From contig JAKSDA010000462.1 of the NCBI GenBank assembly GCA_022360315.1, positions 1 through 64,000 on the forward strand: a stretch of 64,000 nt of DNA, given 5' to 3'. The DNA is from Pseudomonadota bacterium (GTDB lineage: Bacteria > Myxococcota_A > Polyangia > Haliangiales > Haliangiaceae). How positions within the stretch are numbered: the first letter of the stretch is position 1; every line of letters starts with the position of its first letter. Below, piece by piece: positions 1-9,581 of the stretch. Under the pieces are notes generated by a model. That model saw only the letters and a list, made by a program, of their open reading frames with translations. It had not been told where the DNA came from and did no database searches. A program made the position numbers and the translations under genes.

Positions 1-128
1 TGCCCAGTAGGGTCGGTCCAGCGCGTCGAGGGCAAGGCGCGAAGAGGGAGCATAGTGGGCCTACGTGACCGATGAGCAACACAGCCATCGGCGGGCTGGT
101 CGGCCGTAATGGGTACTTACTTGCGGGT
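1..128. repeat. Partial MITE/REP-like intergenic element cut by the window edge
   Basis: The segment begins with TGCCCAGTAGGGTCG (1-15), which recurs exactly at 13214-13228. It ends near 102-125 with a sequence whose reverse complement (CGCAAGTAAGTACCCATTAC...) matches 13204-13227 at about 19 of 24 positions. The two ends are therefore inverted relative to each other around about 85 bp, as in a short non-autonomous inverted-repeat element whose left tip lies outside the window. No coding sequence was recognised here. The class of element is inference. Confidence 0.35.
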
Positions 129-136
129 CGCGGTAC

Positions 137-2488
137 TTAGTTGTTGTGCTCCCGTGCATCGGGATCATCGGCATCGGGCTCATTGTCCGATCCGCGCCAT
201 GGGATGACATTGACCACCTCGCGCAGTGGCCGGTACAGCTCACTGTACCCGCGTGGGCGCCGACTGCTCAGCATGATCGTGGCGCATGCTGCGTCGCGCG
301 CCACGCTCAGCGCGATGTCGCCAAAAACCTTGCGTCCCCAGCGCGCGCTCTGTAGCCCCAGGACGACCAGATCGCTACTTCGGGCCAGCTCGAGCACGGC
401 AGCGACCGGATCGTCGCTGCGCGCGATTTCGACTTTAGGCGTGCCCGGGACCTTGACCTCGGCCAGCCCGCTGATGTTGCGCAGGGCCTCGGTTGCCTTG
501 GCCTCGCTAGCCGAGGGGCTCAGGACCGTGACGAACGTGATCTCGCGCGGCATGGTACGACACATGCTGCCAAGCAGTCGCGCGCGAAGTTCGTGCTCAC
601 TGCCGCGGCCCCCTAGCGGCACCAGAATGCGCTTGGCTCGATCGAGGCGCCACCCCATGGGGGCACGCATGAAAGCCAAGTCGCAATCGAGCGAATTAAG
701 CAAATTTTCGGCCTCTGTTTCGAGGGTGGGCGAGCCCTTGCCGACTTCGCCGAGCCCGAGCAGTACGCTCTCGCAGTTGTGGTCCTCGGCAATGCGTCGG
801 ATCTCCTCCCACGGGTCCGGCGCTGCCGTGATCAGGGCTTCGGGCGCCTGTCCTTCGGCATACGATACGGTCAGCGCCTCACGGACAACACGTTGCGCGT
901 CGGCCAGCTTGCTCAGCGGATCGCCACTGCCGTCCTCGGGAACGGAAACAATGGACAGGAGCAAAACCCGCGCGTACTGGCTCGGTGCCATGGCATTGGC
1001 CACATCGACCAGGCTGCGTGCGTGGGCGGGATTGGCGATGGGCAAGAGCACGAGTGGATTTCTGCCGCGCAGTCTGACCAGACTCGGGTCCATCGCTTCC
1101 GCCGACGCGTCGACCGTCTCGGCCTTGTACTGAAACAGGGCCAGATAGAGAATGACCCCGAGGCCGAGCCAGATGATGACGATGCCTCCGGCATCGGGTA
1201 CCACCAGGGCCTGAAAGATGGCCAGCGCGACGCAGGCCAGTCCACCAGCTACCGGGATGAGGGGAAAATACGGAGTGCGGTACTCGGCACGACGTGCTCC
1301 GCCGCGAGTACGGGCGAGATACGACATGAAATGGGCCAGAGCAAAAGAGATCAAAAAGATCAGGCTCGCCGCCGCACCAGCCGCACCGATGTTGGGCACC
1401 ATGAACACGATGGCAATCAGGGTGAGTGCCGTGGCGTAGATGGCCATGACCGGAGTACCGCGGGCCAGGTGAATACGGCCGAGTACTGCGGGCAGGGTGC
1501 GGTCGTGCGCCATGGACAGAGCTACCCGCGAGGCGGCCAGAATGTTGGCGTGAAGCGCCGAGAGGGTCGAAAGAATGGCTGCCACGATGACCAGCCAATA
1601 CCCAATCGGGCCCATAAATTGGCTCACGGCCCGGGCAAAGACGGTATCGCCCTCGCGCTGGCTGAGTTCGGTGATGGTCTCGCCGGGCTCCACGCCCACC
1701 GCCGAGACCAGAAAAAGCAGCGGCAGATAGATGATCAGCGCGGTCCCGAGCGATAAGAACATGGCGCGCGGGATCGTCCGGCCCGGCGATTTGACCTCTC
1801 CGGCGATCGCCGCGATCAAGTCGAATCCCTGCAGTGCAATAAATGTAAAGCCCATAGCTGTGAGCAGGCCCGACGCGCCGCTCGAGAAAAATGGGACCAG
1901 CGCGTCGCCAGTTTGGCCCAGTGGTTGTCTGACCAGCGCGATCAGGCCGACGACAATGATAATGCAAAAGACCGTCACCTTGCCGATGGTCGCCCACTGA
2001 CCTCCTCCGGTATTCTTGCGGATGAGTGACGCCGCATACATGACAGTAGCAGCAGTGGCCAGGAGCAGAACAATGCGGCGACCGGACAGCCAGGCGGGGG
2101 GTGTACTGCCCAGGGCTTGAAGTGCCTCTTGCATTGCCAGCACCGCAAATGCCGCGAATCCGAGCGCGTACAGCACGCCAGCCACGATGTAGGCGAACCA
2201 AAGGACCCAACCGACCGCAAAGGCAGCGCGGACCGACAGTACTTTTTTGGCAAACGTGTACGCGCCGCCCGATTCCGGAAACGCGCTCGACATCTCGGCA
2301 AAGCTCATCGCGGTGATCAGCGCGACCAGGCCATTGATCGCAAACGCGACCAGTGCAGCTGGACCTGTATTGCTGAAGGCCACACCAGCGAGCACCATGA
2401 TGCCACCGCCGACGATCGCACCGACCCCCACGCCAGTGGCGCCCAACAAGCCGACTGTCCGCTGGTCGTCGCGCCCCGTGTTATTCAT
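137..2488 (-). CDS. APC-superfamily amino acid permease with C-terminal tandem universal stress domains
   Basis: The 783-residue product starts with the APC signature near residues 20-45 (GATGVGVGAIVGGGIMVLAG) and has about 12 hydrophobic segments up to residue ~450. A cytoplasmic tail follows with two UspA-like folds at about 470-620 and 625-755; the second contains a GRKVFGDIA segment resembling the ATP-loop end of UspA. Such fusions are known for cationic or neutral amino acid permeases of the inner membrane; the USP tail probably senses nucleotide or stress. The substrate cannot be told. It stands alone on the minus strand, with two hairpins in its 5' region. Confidence 0.85.
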   Translation of the reverse strand: MNNTGRDDQRTVGLLGATGVGVGAIVGGGIMVLAGVAFSNTGPAALVAFAINGLVALITAMSFAEMSSAFPESGGAYTFAKKVLSVRAAFAVGWVLWFAYIVAGVLYALGFAAFAVLAMQEALQALGSTPPAWLSGRRIVLLLATAATVMYAASLIRKNTGGGQWATIGKVTVFCIIIVVGLIALVRQPLGQTGDALVPFFSSGASGLLTAMGFTFIALQGFDLIAAIAGEVKSPGRTIPRAMFLSLGTALIIYLPLLFLVSAVGVEPGETITELSQREGDTVFARAVSQFMGPIGYWLVIVAAILSTLSALHANILAASRVALSMAHDRTLPAVLGRIHLARGTPVMAIYATALTLIAIVFMVPNIGAAGAAASLIFLISFALAHFMSYLARTRGGARRAEYRTPYFPLIPVAGGLACVALAIFQALVVPDAGGIVIIWLGLGVILYLALFQYKAETVDASAEAMDPSLVRLRGRNPLVLLPIANPAHARSLVDVANAMAPSQYARVLLLSIVSVPEDGSGDPLSKLADAQRVVREALTVSYAEGQAPEALITAAPDPWEEIRRIAEDHNCESVLLGLGEVGKGSPTLETEAENLLNSLDCDLAFMRAPMGWRLDRAKRILVPLGGRGSEHELRARLLGSMCRTMPREITFVTVLSPSASEAKATEALRNISGLAEVKVPGTPKVEIARSDDPVAAVLELARSSDLVVLGLQSARWGRKVFGDIALSVARDAACATIMLSSRRPRGYSELYRPLREVVNVIPWRGSDNEPDADDPDAREHNN

Positions 2489-2519
2489 AGGCCGCGAATT
2501 ATATCAGTGCTCAGCAGGT

Positions 2520-2592
2520 CCCGCACGTCCCGGTGCGGGGAGAAAATGCCCATAAATATCCTCCGCTACGCCGAGGGTAGCGGCCGCTACCC
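2520..2592. repeat. Two inverted repeats upstream of the permease
   Basis: A 7-bp stem CCCGCAC/GTGCGGG with a 6-nt loop lies at 2520-2539, and an uninterrupted 18-bp palindrome GGGTAGCGGCCGCTACCC lies at 2575-2592. Both lie between the divergent starts at 2488 and 2733. They could be operator or attenuator elements, or members of a dispersed palindrome family (see the GAGGGTAG hairpin at 13145). The function is unknown. Confidence 0.4.
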
Positions 2593-2732
2593 GTACGTTG
2601 GCGCAGTACAGAGTAAACCGCCAGAGAGTGTGACATGGCCCGGATCATTCCCGACACCGCAATCGATGTCCCGATCGCTGTAGCAGTGGATATCGCCTTA
2701 TTCTCAGCCGATCCTGTGCGGAGTCATCGAGT

Positions 2733-3686
2733 ATGAGTGGCCTGTCACCTGGTCCGACGTCCATCGAGTCGTACGTACTGTCCGATGATGGCCGCCATGT
2801 GTTGGTCAGTTTGGACGGGGCGACCTATCGTTTTCGCCGGTTACTGTGGATCGAGCGCAACCGAGCGGTACATTGTGCTGTGGATGGCGGCAGCCGGGCA
2901 GACGAGCTGAATCCGCTCTCGTTTGCCCACCGTTTGCTCGAAGAAAGCCTGCAGGCGGTGATTTGCGACGGCCAGCCCGAGCTGGAGAGTCCCGCACAAC
3001 TGGCCGGGCGCAATGCCGACCTCAGCCAGCGCTTGCTCGAAATTGCCGTCCACATCAACCGGCGACAACCCCGCGAGGCCGAGAAACGAGTCTATTGCGA
3101 CCAAAGCGTCGAAGTGCGCATCTCGGATAAACTCTACAAGCTGGCGCCGTGGACCTGGGGAGTGCGCAACTCGATCGTCGCTGATGGAATCCCCGGCCGC
3201 ACGGTCGCTCCGCTCCGTCACAACTCCACCGCGCCTCGCGTGTCGGGACATTCAAACGAGGCCGGACGAGTTGGCAAACACCGCCCGGCCGGGGCTGAAA
3301 CTGTCCATTTTCACGAATTGGTGTTGCGAACCATGTGTGTCGCGGTCGACGGTTTGTCGCCGTCGAGCAATTGGCTGGCAGAATTGCACGCCGATATCGG
3401 CGACGCCTTGCTCGATATCGCGCTGTCTATGAGCGGACTGGATCGAGATCAGGAGATCGACGTGATCCGGGCGCTTCAATCCGGGCATGCCAATGACGGA
3501 CTCACGATGTACACTCTGTGCAAGGAATTCGGCTGGACCCCGGCGCAAATCCGACAACAGCTGGCCACAGACATCGATGTCCTCGTCGCTGTCCACCGCG
3601 CGTCCCGTGGTGGACAGCCCAGCCGAGCAGATGACCAGCCGCGGACTGGCGATGAGCTCGCCATCAGGACGACAGACGATGAATAG
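2733..3686 (+). CDS. Hypothetical protein (orphan, 317 aa)
   Basis: The ATG at 2733 is preceded by GGAG about 10 nt upstream. No domain is recognised. The N-terminal half (residues 1-150) looks like a compact beta-rich domain containing an LDGATYRFRRLLW motif and a Trp-rich WTWGVRNSI segment. Residues ~155-190 are low complexity and correspond to a DNA segment (3205-3250) that resembles non-coding sequence at 6594-6640. The C-terminal third is helical and ends in a charged tail. The weak match between the middle segment and the rest suggests an insertion inside an older gene. It is a real ORF by length and start site, but the function is unknown. Confidence 0.5.
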   Translation: MSGLSPGPTSIESYVLSDDGRHVLVSLDGATYRFRRLLWIERNRAVHCAVDGGSRADELNPLSFAHRLLEESLQAVICDGQPELESPAQLAGRNADLSQRLLEIAVHINRRQPREAEKRVYCDQSVEVRISDKLYKLAPWTWGVRNSIVADGIPGRTVAPLRHNSTAPRVSGHSNEAGRVGKHRPAGAETVHFHELVLRTMCVAVDGLSPSSNWLAELHADIGDALLDIALSMSGLDRDQEIDVIRALQSGHANDGLTMYTLCKEFGWTPAQIRQQLATDIDVLVAVHRASRGGQPSRADDQPRTGDELAIRTTDDE

Positions 3687-3747
3687 TACCAAATCGCCGG
3701 GAATGGTACATGGTAGTGCTGCGCCGGTCGCGCCTCGGGACATCGCA

Positions 3748-6303
3748 TCATGTCGTCGGACCACCGTTCCTGGACCGCTCGAGTAAGTACAGGACAGCAG
3801 GGAGAACCACTGTAGAAGAGACAAACGCACACATTGCACCGATGACCGCGGTCAGCCCCATGGCCTCGAGCCCACCCTGACGAGCTGTAATCGTCGCGCC
3901 AAAGCCCACAGCAGTCGTTAATGAAGCCAAAAATACGGCTATCCCAGTGGTGGACAAAACCCGGGGCAATGAACCGACTCCACCGCGATGGTAGGCGTGC
4001 TGGATATGAATGGCATTATCCATTCCGATGCCCACGATGCATGGTATGATGACCGCATTGTAGATATTGAGCTGAATTGCAGTGGCCGCCAGGACTGCCA
4101 ATGTGGCCACGATGGCCAGTGCGATGGCACCGGCAACCACAACAACAGATACGACACGGCGAAAGTGGCCGATGAGTATCAATACCACGAGCAATGACGC
4201 CAAGGCCAGAGCCGCGGGCAAATCCCGCCGTACCATGTCCACCACGTGAAGCGGCAAGCGGCGTTCGTCGAGCACGCGAATCGCGGCTGCGAGTTGGTCG
4301 GATCGAGACCCGTTCACCGCTCTGCCACTGGCCTGGATTGCACTGCGCGCCCGCGCGGTGAGTGAGTCCAGTACGCCCAGCCATTCTCTCATCGCTGTGT
4401 CGCGATACAGACGGTTGTTGGGCCACACAAACACAAAGAACCGGGAACCGTCCCGGGCCATCAGACGGCGCCGGACTGGACGCGGGACATCATCGACAGA
4501 CCACGGCTGAGCCCGGGTGAGTTCGACCAGGTTTTCGATCGCCTGTTGGTCCTCCTGGTTCAGCTTGCCAAAGGCGAGGACACGTTCGAGCACGTCGCGC
4601 ATCTGAGTCATGAGCGAGAGTCGCTCGGACACATCCTCGGGCAACAACCGGGTGATGGCCACGGCGTCTCGGATGGCGGTCGGAGCACCCGACAGGCCGC
4701 TGGTCGGCTCACCGGCCTGTCGGGCCATGGCGAGAGCGATCGCTTCGACCCGACGCGCGGTCTCGAGATCGGACACCATGATCACAGCAGGAGCCAGGAT
4801 CAAGCCGAATTTAGCCTCGATTCGCTCAGTGCGCGCGATTGCGTCCGCCTTTCCCTTGAGGCGGTCAAAGTCGTTCTCGAACGACAGGCGGGGTAACTGC
4901 CAGAGGCTCCACAGGCCGGCCAGAACGGCACTGATGACGATGAGTAAGGCAATTCGGCGCCGCCACAAACGGCGGTGACCGCCATGCGATCCAACACTGG
5001 TATTACCATCCGCCGGTCCCGGCCGGCATTGCGGAGCGAAGTCGACACCGGATGAAGCCATCACATGGCCAGTTTTTCGATGGCTTCGCTCGATGCCGGT
5101 CCGGACTCGGGTGAGCGTGAGAGCAAGCGGCGGCAATACGGCATAGGTGGTGAGAAACGTCACCAGCACACCGAGTCCTCCGAGCAGGCCCAGTTCGCGA
5201 AATCCCCGAAAATCCACCGCGGCGAGCGCAAAAAATGCTCCCGCAGTGGTAAGCGCCGAAGTCGCCGAAGCGCCTATAGTAGCACGTATCGATTCGCGCA
5301 TTGCCGCTGTTGGCTGACCGTTTTTGGCAATTTCGACAAGAAATCGGAAATACAGATGAATGCCGAAATCGATACCCAATCCGACCAGAGCCGGCATCAT
5401 GAATCCGGAGATCAGATTGAGCCGATCGACCAGAAGCGTGGAGGCAGCCAGGGTGATCTCGATCGATAGAACCAGGGGGACGGCAATGATAACCGGTCCG
5501 GTCGTGCGCCGGGCCATGGCCGCAGTGATGAGCACGACCAGCACCAGGGCGATCGCTGTGGCCCGAGCCAGATCTTCCGAGGTCGCGCGCTGCTCAGCCA
5601 GGTGAATGGCCAGGCGTCCGGCGTACCTCACCTCCACGTCGCTGTGCACCGCACCGAGCCGGGCCACCGCTGCCTGTACTGCCGACATGAACTGTCGGAT
5701 ACCGGCGAGTTCAGTCATCGACACCTTGGGTCGGACGAACACGTAACGGGCACTGTCGTCCCCATGTCCAGATCGAGGGCGCAATTTCTGCGCCCGATCG
5801 GCGAGTCGAATCTGGACATCACGGACCGGTTGCCACGGGTCGGACTCTTCTTCGAGATCAACGATCGCGACCGCTCGCCCAATAGACTCGCGATAGGCCG
5901 ATTTGACGGCGCGTTCGAGCTCTTTCAGGTCACTGAATGGGATGAGAAGCAACCCGCGTTCGGTAAAGAACGTGCTGACAAAGGACGTACCGGGCAATTC
6001 GAAATCAGCGAATGCGATGCGTGGATCGCGCTCGAGGTCGCCGGCCAGCTGTCGGGCGAACGCCTTTCGCTGTGCCTCTGGTCCGCGCAGTTCGAGGATG
6101 AGATCACTGGTCCCGCCGCCGAGTTTTTCGCGCACAGCCTCAAACTCGCGCACCATGGGCGAATCATCGGGCAGAAGCGCGCTGTAGTTGGCGTCGAAGC
6201 GGAGCTGCGCGAGCAGCGCAGCCGCACCGATCGCGATGATCAGGGCCACACCCAGAATCTGCCACCGATGGTCGATACCTCGTTCGAGCCAGGCCCGGAT
6301 CAT
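3748..6303 (-). CDS. MMPL/RND-family transporter
   Basis: The 851-residue protein has the duplicated RND layout: a TM near residues 15-35, a periplasmic domain to ~225, five or six TMs to ~400, a loop, then a second half beginning with a TM at ~445 and ending in another TM bundle. Each bundle carries the conserved acidic GxD..IH motif expected in MMPL proton-relay helices: GLGIDFGIHLYFR near residue 310 and GIGMDNAIHIQHAYH near 760. The second periplasmic domain opens with RLSFENDFDRLKG, typical of the hydrophobe-exporter (HpnN/MMPL) branch. The likely role is proton-driven export of lipids or other hydrophobic compounds across the inner membrane; the substrate is unknown. GGAG precedes the ATG by 4 nt. 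It is monocistronic. Confidence 0.85.
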   Translation of the reverse strand: MIRAWLERGIDHRWQILGVALIIAIGAAALLAQLRFDANYSALLPDDSPMVREFEAVREKLGGGTSDLILELRGPEAQRKAFARQLAGDLERDPRIAFADFELPGTSFVSTFFTERGLLLIPFSDLKELERAVKSAYRESIGRAVAIVDLEEESDPWQPVRDVQIRLADRAQKLRPRSGHGDDSARYVFVRPKVSMTELAGIRQFMSAVQAAVARLGAVHSDVEVRYAGRLAIHLAEQRATSEDLARATAIALVLVVLITAAMARRTTGPVIIAVPLVLSIEITLAASTLLVDRLNLISGFMMPALVGLGIDFGIHLYFRFLVEIAKNGQPTAAMRESIRATIGASATSALTTAGAFFALAAVDFRGFRELGLLGGLGVLVTFLTTYAVLPPLALTLTRVRTGIERSHRKTGHVMASSGVDFAPQCRPGPADGNTSVGSHGGHRRLWRRRIALLIVISAVLAGLWSLWQLPRLSFENDFDRLKGKADAIARTERIEAKFGLILAPAVIMVSDLETARRVEAIALAMARQAGEPTSGLSGAPTAIRDAVAITRLLPEDVSERLSLMTQMRDVLERVLAFGKLNQEDQQAIENLVELTRAQPWSVDDVPRPVRRRLMARDGSRFFVFVWPNNRLYRDTAMREWLGVLDSLTARARSAIQASGRAVNGSRSDQLAAAIRVLDERRLPLHVVDMVRRDLPAALALASLLVVLILIGHFRRVVSVVVVAGAIALAIVATLAVLAATAIQLNIYNAVIIPCIVGIGMDNAIHIQHAYHRGGVGSLPRVLSTTGIAVFLASLTTAVGFGATITARQGGLEAMGLTAVIGAMCAFVSSTVVLPAVLYLLERSRNGGPTT

Positions 6304-6657
6304 CTACTCCGCTCATTGTACTCCACGACAAACGCTGGCGAGAAAAGACGCGCAAAACTTGCCGGCCGGCCTCGGGCCGCGCGCGCGGATTGCGCAGAGT
6401 TTGCAGACAGTCGTGACCATCTCGGAGCTGTACGGGTGCACACGCGGGAAGACCGGCCGATAGTCGGCTCCGTGGCGACTCCCGGCTACCCTGGCCAGCC
6501 ATTTGCAAATGGAAAAGGCAGTGGATCGACTGTACGTTGTTTGCGTGTCGCGCCAGCTGGCAAGACACATTGAAGAGTCCGGCCCCCCAGCAGCTTCGCT
6601 CCGCCACAACTCCGCTTCGCATTGCTCGCCGGGACGTCAGGACGACAGGAAACGCTC
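6304..6657. promoter_or_regulatory. Divergent intergenic region (354 bp) with a perfect palindrome
   Basis: This region separates the divergent RND and M50 genes. It contains the uninterrupted 14-bp palindrome CCATTTGCAAATGG at 6499-6512, suitable as an operator for a dimeric regulator. At 6594-6640 it has a sequence similar to 3205-3250. No convincing sigma-70 hexamers and no gene were seen. Confidence 0.3.
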
Positions 6658-7791
6658 ATGTTGAAGTGGTCCTGGAAAATCGCCACCGTCCGTGGAATCG
6701 GCATTTTCATTCACTGGACCTTCACCTTGCTTTTGATCTGGGTGGGTATGTCGTACGCCTTGTCCGGCGCTCCGCTCCCCGCAATCATCGAGGCCATCGC
6801 TCTGGTCCTGGCCATTTTTGCCTGCGTTATTCTTCACGAGCTCGGCCACGCGCTGACCGCCAGGCGTTACGGCGTGGGTACACGGGATATCACGCTTCTG
6901 CCCATCGGCGGAGTGGCCCGACTCGAACGGATTCCCGACCGGCCCATGCAGGAATTCTGCGTCGCGCTCGCCGGCCCGGCAGTCAACGTGGCAATCGCTG
7001 GAGTACTGGCAGCCATGCTCATTCTCTGGCATGGAGTCGGCGTTTTGACCGATATGGGCTTTGTCGAGCACAGTTTGCTGGCCAAGCTGTTCTACGTCAA
7101 TATCCTCCTAGTTGTGTTCAATCTGCTGCCGGCCTTTCCCATGGACGGGGGCCGTGTACTCCGCGCGGTTCTGGCCATGCGACTGGACTACGATCGAGCG
7201 ACGCAAATCGCCGCGACCATCGGCCAGGGCATGGCCATCATCTTTGCCACAGTCGGAGTGTTCTATAACTGGTTTCTCCTCTTCATCGCTCTGTTTGTTT
7301 ACATTGGCGCCCAACAAGAAGCCGAGCAAACTCACACTCGTTCGCTCCTTGCCGGCGCCCGGGTCGCCGATGCCATGATCACGCGATTTCGCACCCTGGC
7401 ACCACAGGATTCCATTGCGCTTGCAGCAGACGAACTCCTCAATGGCGATCAGCAGCATTTTCCGGTAATCGATGCGAGTGGCACAGTACTCGGAGTCTTG
7501 ACCAGACCCGACTTGATTCACGCGTTGGCCGACCATCGTCACCAGAGCGAGGTGGCCGCGGCCATGCGCAGCCACTGTAAACCGGTATCTGCTGGAGCAC
7601 CGCTTCCGGCTACCGTTGAAGAGATGCGGCAGCAATCGTGCCCGGCGCTTCCAGTGCTCCACGACGGTCGTCTGGTCGGAATTCTCACCCTGGAGAATGT
7701 CGGCGAGTGGCTGATGGTTCGCTCTGCTTTGCGCCAATCGGGTGATCCCATGCCACCATTTCATTCGCCGATGGCCGGACGCGCGGCATGA
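6658..7791 (+). CDS. Site-2-type M50 metalloprotease with two CBS domains
   Basis: The zinc site HELGH is at residues 60-64 inside a TM helix, and the second metal ligand is in FPMDGG (Asp163). Both are hallmarks of the SpoIVFB/Rip branch of intramembrane proteases. About four to six TMs are followed by a C-terminal CBS pair (about 235-360) that probably binds adenine nucleotide and gates activity. The start chosen is the ATG at 6658 (MLKWSWKIATVRGIGIFIHW) with AGGAAA just upstream; an upstream TTG at 6622 would add 12 implausible residues. The next gene encodes a four-CBS protein on the same strand 90 bp away. The substrate is unknown and might be a membrane anti-sigma factor. Confidence 0.88.
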   Translation: MLKWSWKIATVRGIGIFIHWTFTLLLIWVGMSYALSGAPLPAIIEAIALVLAIFACVILHELGHALTARRYGVGTRDITLLPIGGVARLERIPDRPMQEFCVALAGPAVNVAIAGVLAAMLILWHGVGVLTDMGFVEHSLLAKLFYVNILLVVFNLLPAFPMDGGRVLRAVLAMRLDYDRATQIAATIGQGMAIIFATVGVFYNWFLLFIALFVYIGAQQEAEQTHTRSLLAGARVADAMITRFRTLAPQDSIALAADELLNGDQQHFPVIDASGTVLGVLTRPDLIHALADHRHQSEVAAAMRSHCKPVSAGAPLPATVEEMRQQSCPALPVLHDGRLVGILTLENVGEWLMVRSALRQSGDPMPPFHSPMAGRAA

Positions 7792-7881
7792 GCGGCCATG
7801 ACGGCAAATGACGCGATGCCGGCTCGAGTGCCCTTTTGCGCCGCAGTGCCCTCGGCATTACCATCGAGGAGCTAGCTAGCC

Positions 7882-8724
7882 ATGAAACTCAGAGACATAA
7901 TGAGGCGTTTCCCCAAGACGGTAAACGTGGACGACACCCTCGAGTTTGCCCGCGACATGATGGTTTGGATGGAACTCCGCCATCTGCCAGTCACACGCGA
8001 CGGCAAGCTGGTCGGAGTGCTCACCGAGCGCAACCTGGCCGTGTATCAAGCAGCCATTGGCGACAGTTATTCGACAAGCATGGGCGATAAGGTAGAGTCG
8101 GCCATGCAACCCGAGCCGCAAACCGCACACCCCGACGATCCAGTGGTCGAAGCCGCGGGACGCATGGCTGCCGCCAAGATCGGATGTCTGCCGATCACCG
8201 AGAAAGGTGCGTTGATCGGCCTGGTGACCACGACCGACCTTCTTGCCGCGCAGGTGCGAAATGCGATGGAACCGCCCCATCGGGCAGGGCCCACTGTCGG
8301 CGACGTGATGACACACGATCCGTTGGCAGTGCATCCAGACGACTATGTCATCAATGCTGCCGCGCGAATGCAGCAGCGCAACATACGCCACCTACCCGTG
8401 GTCGATGGTGACAGAACCGTACTCGGTATGCTGTCGGATCGCGATGTTCGCGCAGCTATCGGCGACCCGACGCGCGCCCTGGACTCCGAAGCGGAAGAAT
8501 CGCCGGACGAGACCTTGCACCGGCTTCGCGTCCGCGACGCCATGACCAGACCAGTCGTCACCACAACACCCGACCAAAGCTGTGCCGCGATGGCTCGAGA
8601 ATTCGTGTCTCTGCGCGGCAGCGCTGTGCCAGTCACCAACAAGGACGGGCGATTGATTGGCATCCTGTCGTATATCGATATATTGCGAGGATTGGCCGAC
8701 GCGATCGAATTGCGCGGCAGATAA
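7882..8724 (+). CDS. Four-CBS-domain protein
   Basis: The 280-residue soluble protein consists almost entirely of four CBS motifs (about 1-60, 72-130, 137-190 and 218-272). Each has the DxxxxAxxxMxxxxxxxxPV pattern and ends in a G(I/V)L(S/T) strand, so two Bateman modules are expected. GAGGAG lies about 14 nt upstream of the ATG. There is no catalytic domain, so it probably acts as an adenylate-sensing partner, perhaps for the neighbouring M50-CBS protease. That link rests on adjacency only. Confidence 0.85.
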   Translation: MKLRDIMRRFPKTVNVDDTLEFARDMMVWMELRHLPVTRDGKLVGVLTERNLAVYQAAIGDSYSTSMGDKVESAMQPEPQTAHPDDPVVEAAGRMAAAKIGCLPITEKGALIGLVTTTDLLAAQVRNAMEPPHRAGPTVGDVMTHDPLAVHPDDYVINAAARMQQRNIRHLPVVDGDRTVLGMLSDRDVRAAIGDPTRALDSEAEESPDETLHRLRVRDAMTRPVVTTTPDQSCAAMAREFVSLRGSAVPVTNKDGRLIGILSYIDILRGLADAIELRGR

Positions 8725-8773
8725 TGACATCCCGTCCCTGCAGCCCCAATTGAAGGTCTTGATCGTCGATTAT

Positions 8774-9433
8774 CTATCGTGCTGTTGCCGGAACAGACGT
8801 CGGCAATACGGCGCGGACCAGATTGTCGATGGCAAACACCGGTTCATCGCTTTTTTTCCCCGGGTGAACATGGGTTGCTCTATCGCTGCGTGGCTTGACC
8901 TGGCGGCGCACTCGCTCGGCTTTTTCGACGACCAGGCCGCCCAGTTGGGCGGCGACCTGGTCGGGTCCGTAGAGCACCGCAGGGTCCTGGGGGCCGCCGT
9001 GGCCGTGTTCCAGATTGCTGCTGTCGTGGCCGACCAGCAGAAATGTACCACCGGGCGCCAGAGCGTCAGTAGCGTGGCGCAGAGCAGCACGCATATCGGA
9101 CCACGGCATGTGCAAATAGAACATGAGCACCAGATCAAATGATTGTGCCGATGGCAGATTTTCGCGCACATCCGCTGTATGCCAATCGATCACGACTTCG
9201 CGCGATGCTGCGAGCTGACGCGCTTTGTCCACAGCGATCGGCGAAAAATCAACTGCGACGACCTGCCAGCCTTTTTCTGCCAACCATATCGCGTTTCGCC
9301 CCTCGCCACAGGCGACATCGCAAGCCCGTCCCGGCTCGACTCCCGCCACCTCGGCGACGAGAAACTGATTGGGATCGGCAGACCAGAGCAGATCGGTCGC
9401 CGCATAGCGCTTGTCCCAGTCTTCGCGTTTCAT
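8774..9433 (-). CDS. Class I SAM-dependent methyltransferase (TehB/thiopurine-methyltransferase-like)
   Basis: The 219-residue protein has SAM motif I CDVACGEGRNAIWLAEKGW followed by the acidic end of strand 2 (VVAVDFS). The N-terminal MKREDWDKRYAATDLLW and the mid-protein LVLMFYLHMPW are typical of the TehB/UbiE-like small methyltransferases that detoxify metalloids or small thiols. It converges with the CBS gene with a 49-bp gap. The substrate is not predictable. Confidence 0.8.
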   Translation of the reverse strand: MKREDWDKRYAATDLLWSADPNQFLVAEVAGVEPGRACDVACGEGRNAIWLAEKGWQVVAVDFSPIAVDKARQLAASREVVIDWHTADVRENLPSAQSFDLVLMFYLHMPWSDMRAALRHATDALAPGGTFLLVGHDSSNLEHGHGGPQDPAVLYGPDQVAAQLGGLVVEKAERVRRQVKPRSDRATHVHPGKKSDEPVFAIDNLVRAVLPTSVPATAR

Positions 9434-9581
9434 GATAAGGGCGATGGTAGCAGAGTGACGGTCGGACGAGGTGCGAGCGTTACCTCTAGCGCTCGGAGTG
9501 GGTGAAGAGGCGGGGCAGTCGGCTATTCTATAACTCGATTGCGGAGCTGCTGGTGGGAGATCGGTAGATCGCAGTTCGGCT

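Noticed and set aside
141..1133. Long plus-strand ORF opposite the permease
   Set aside because: It is an antisense shadow caused by high GC; no start signal or domain, while the minus-strand frame is a clear permease-USP protein.
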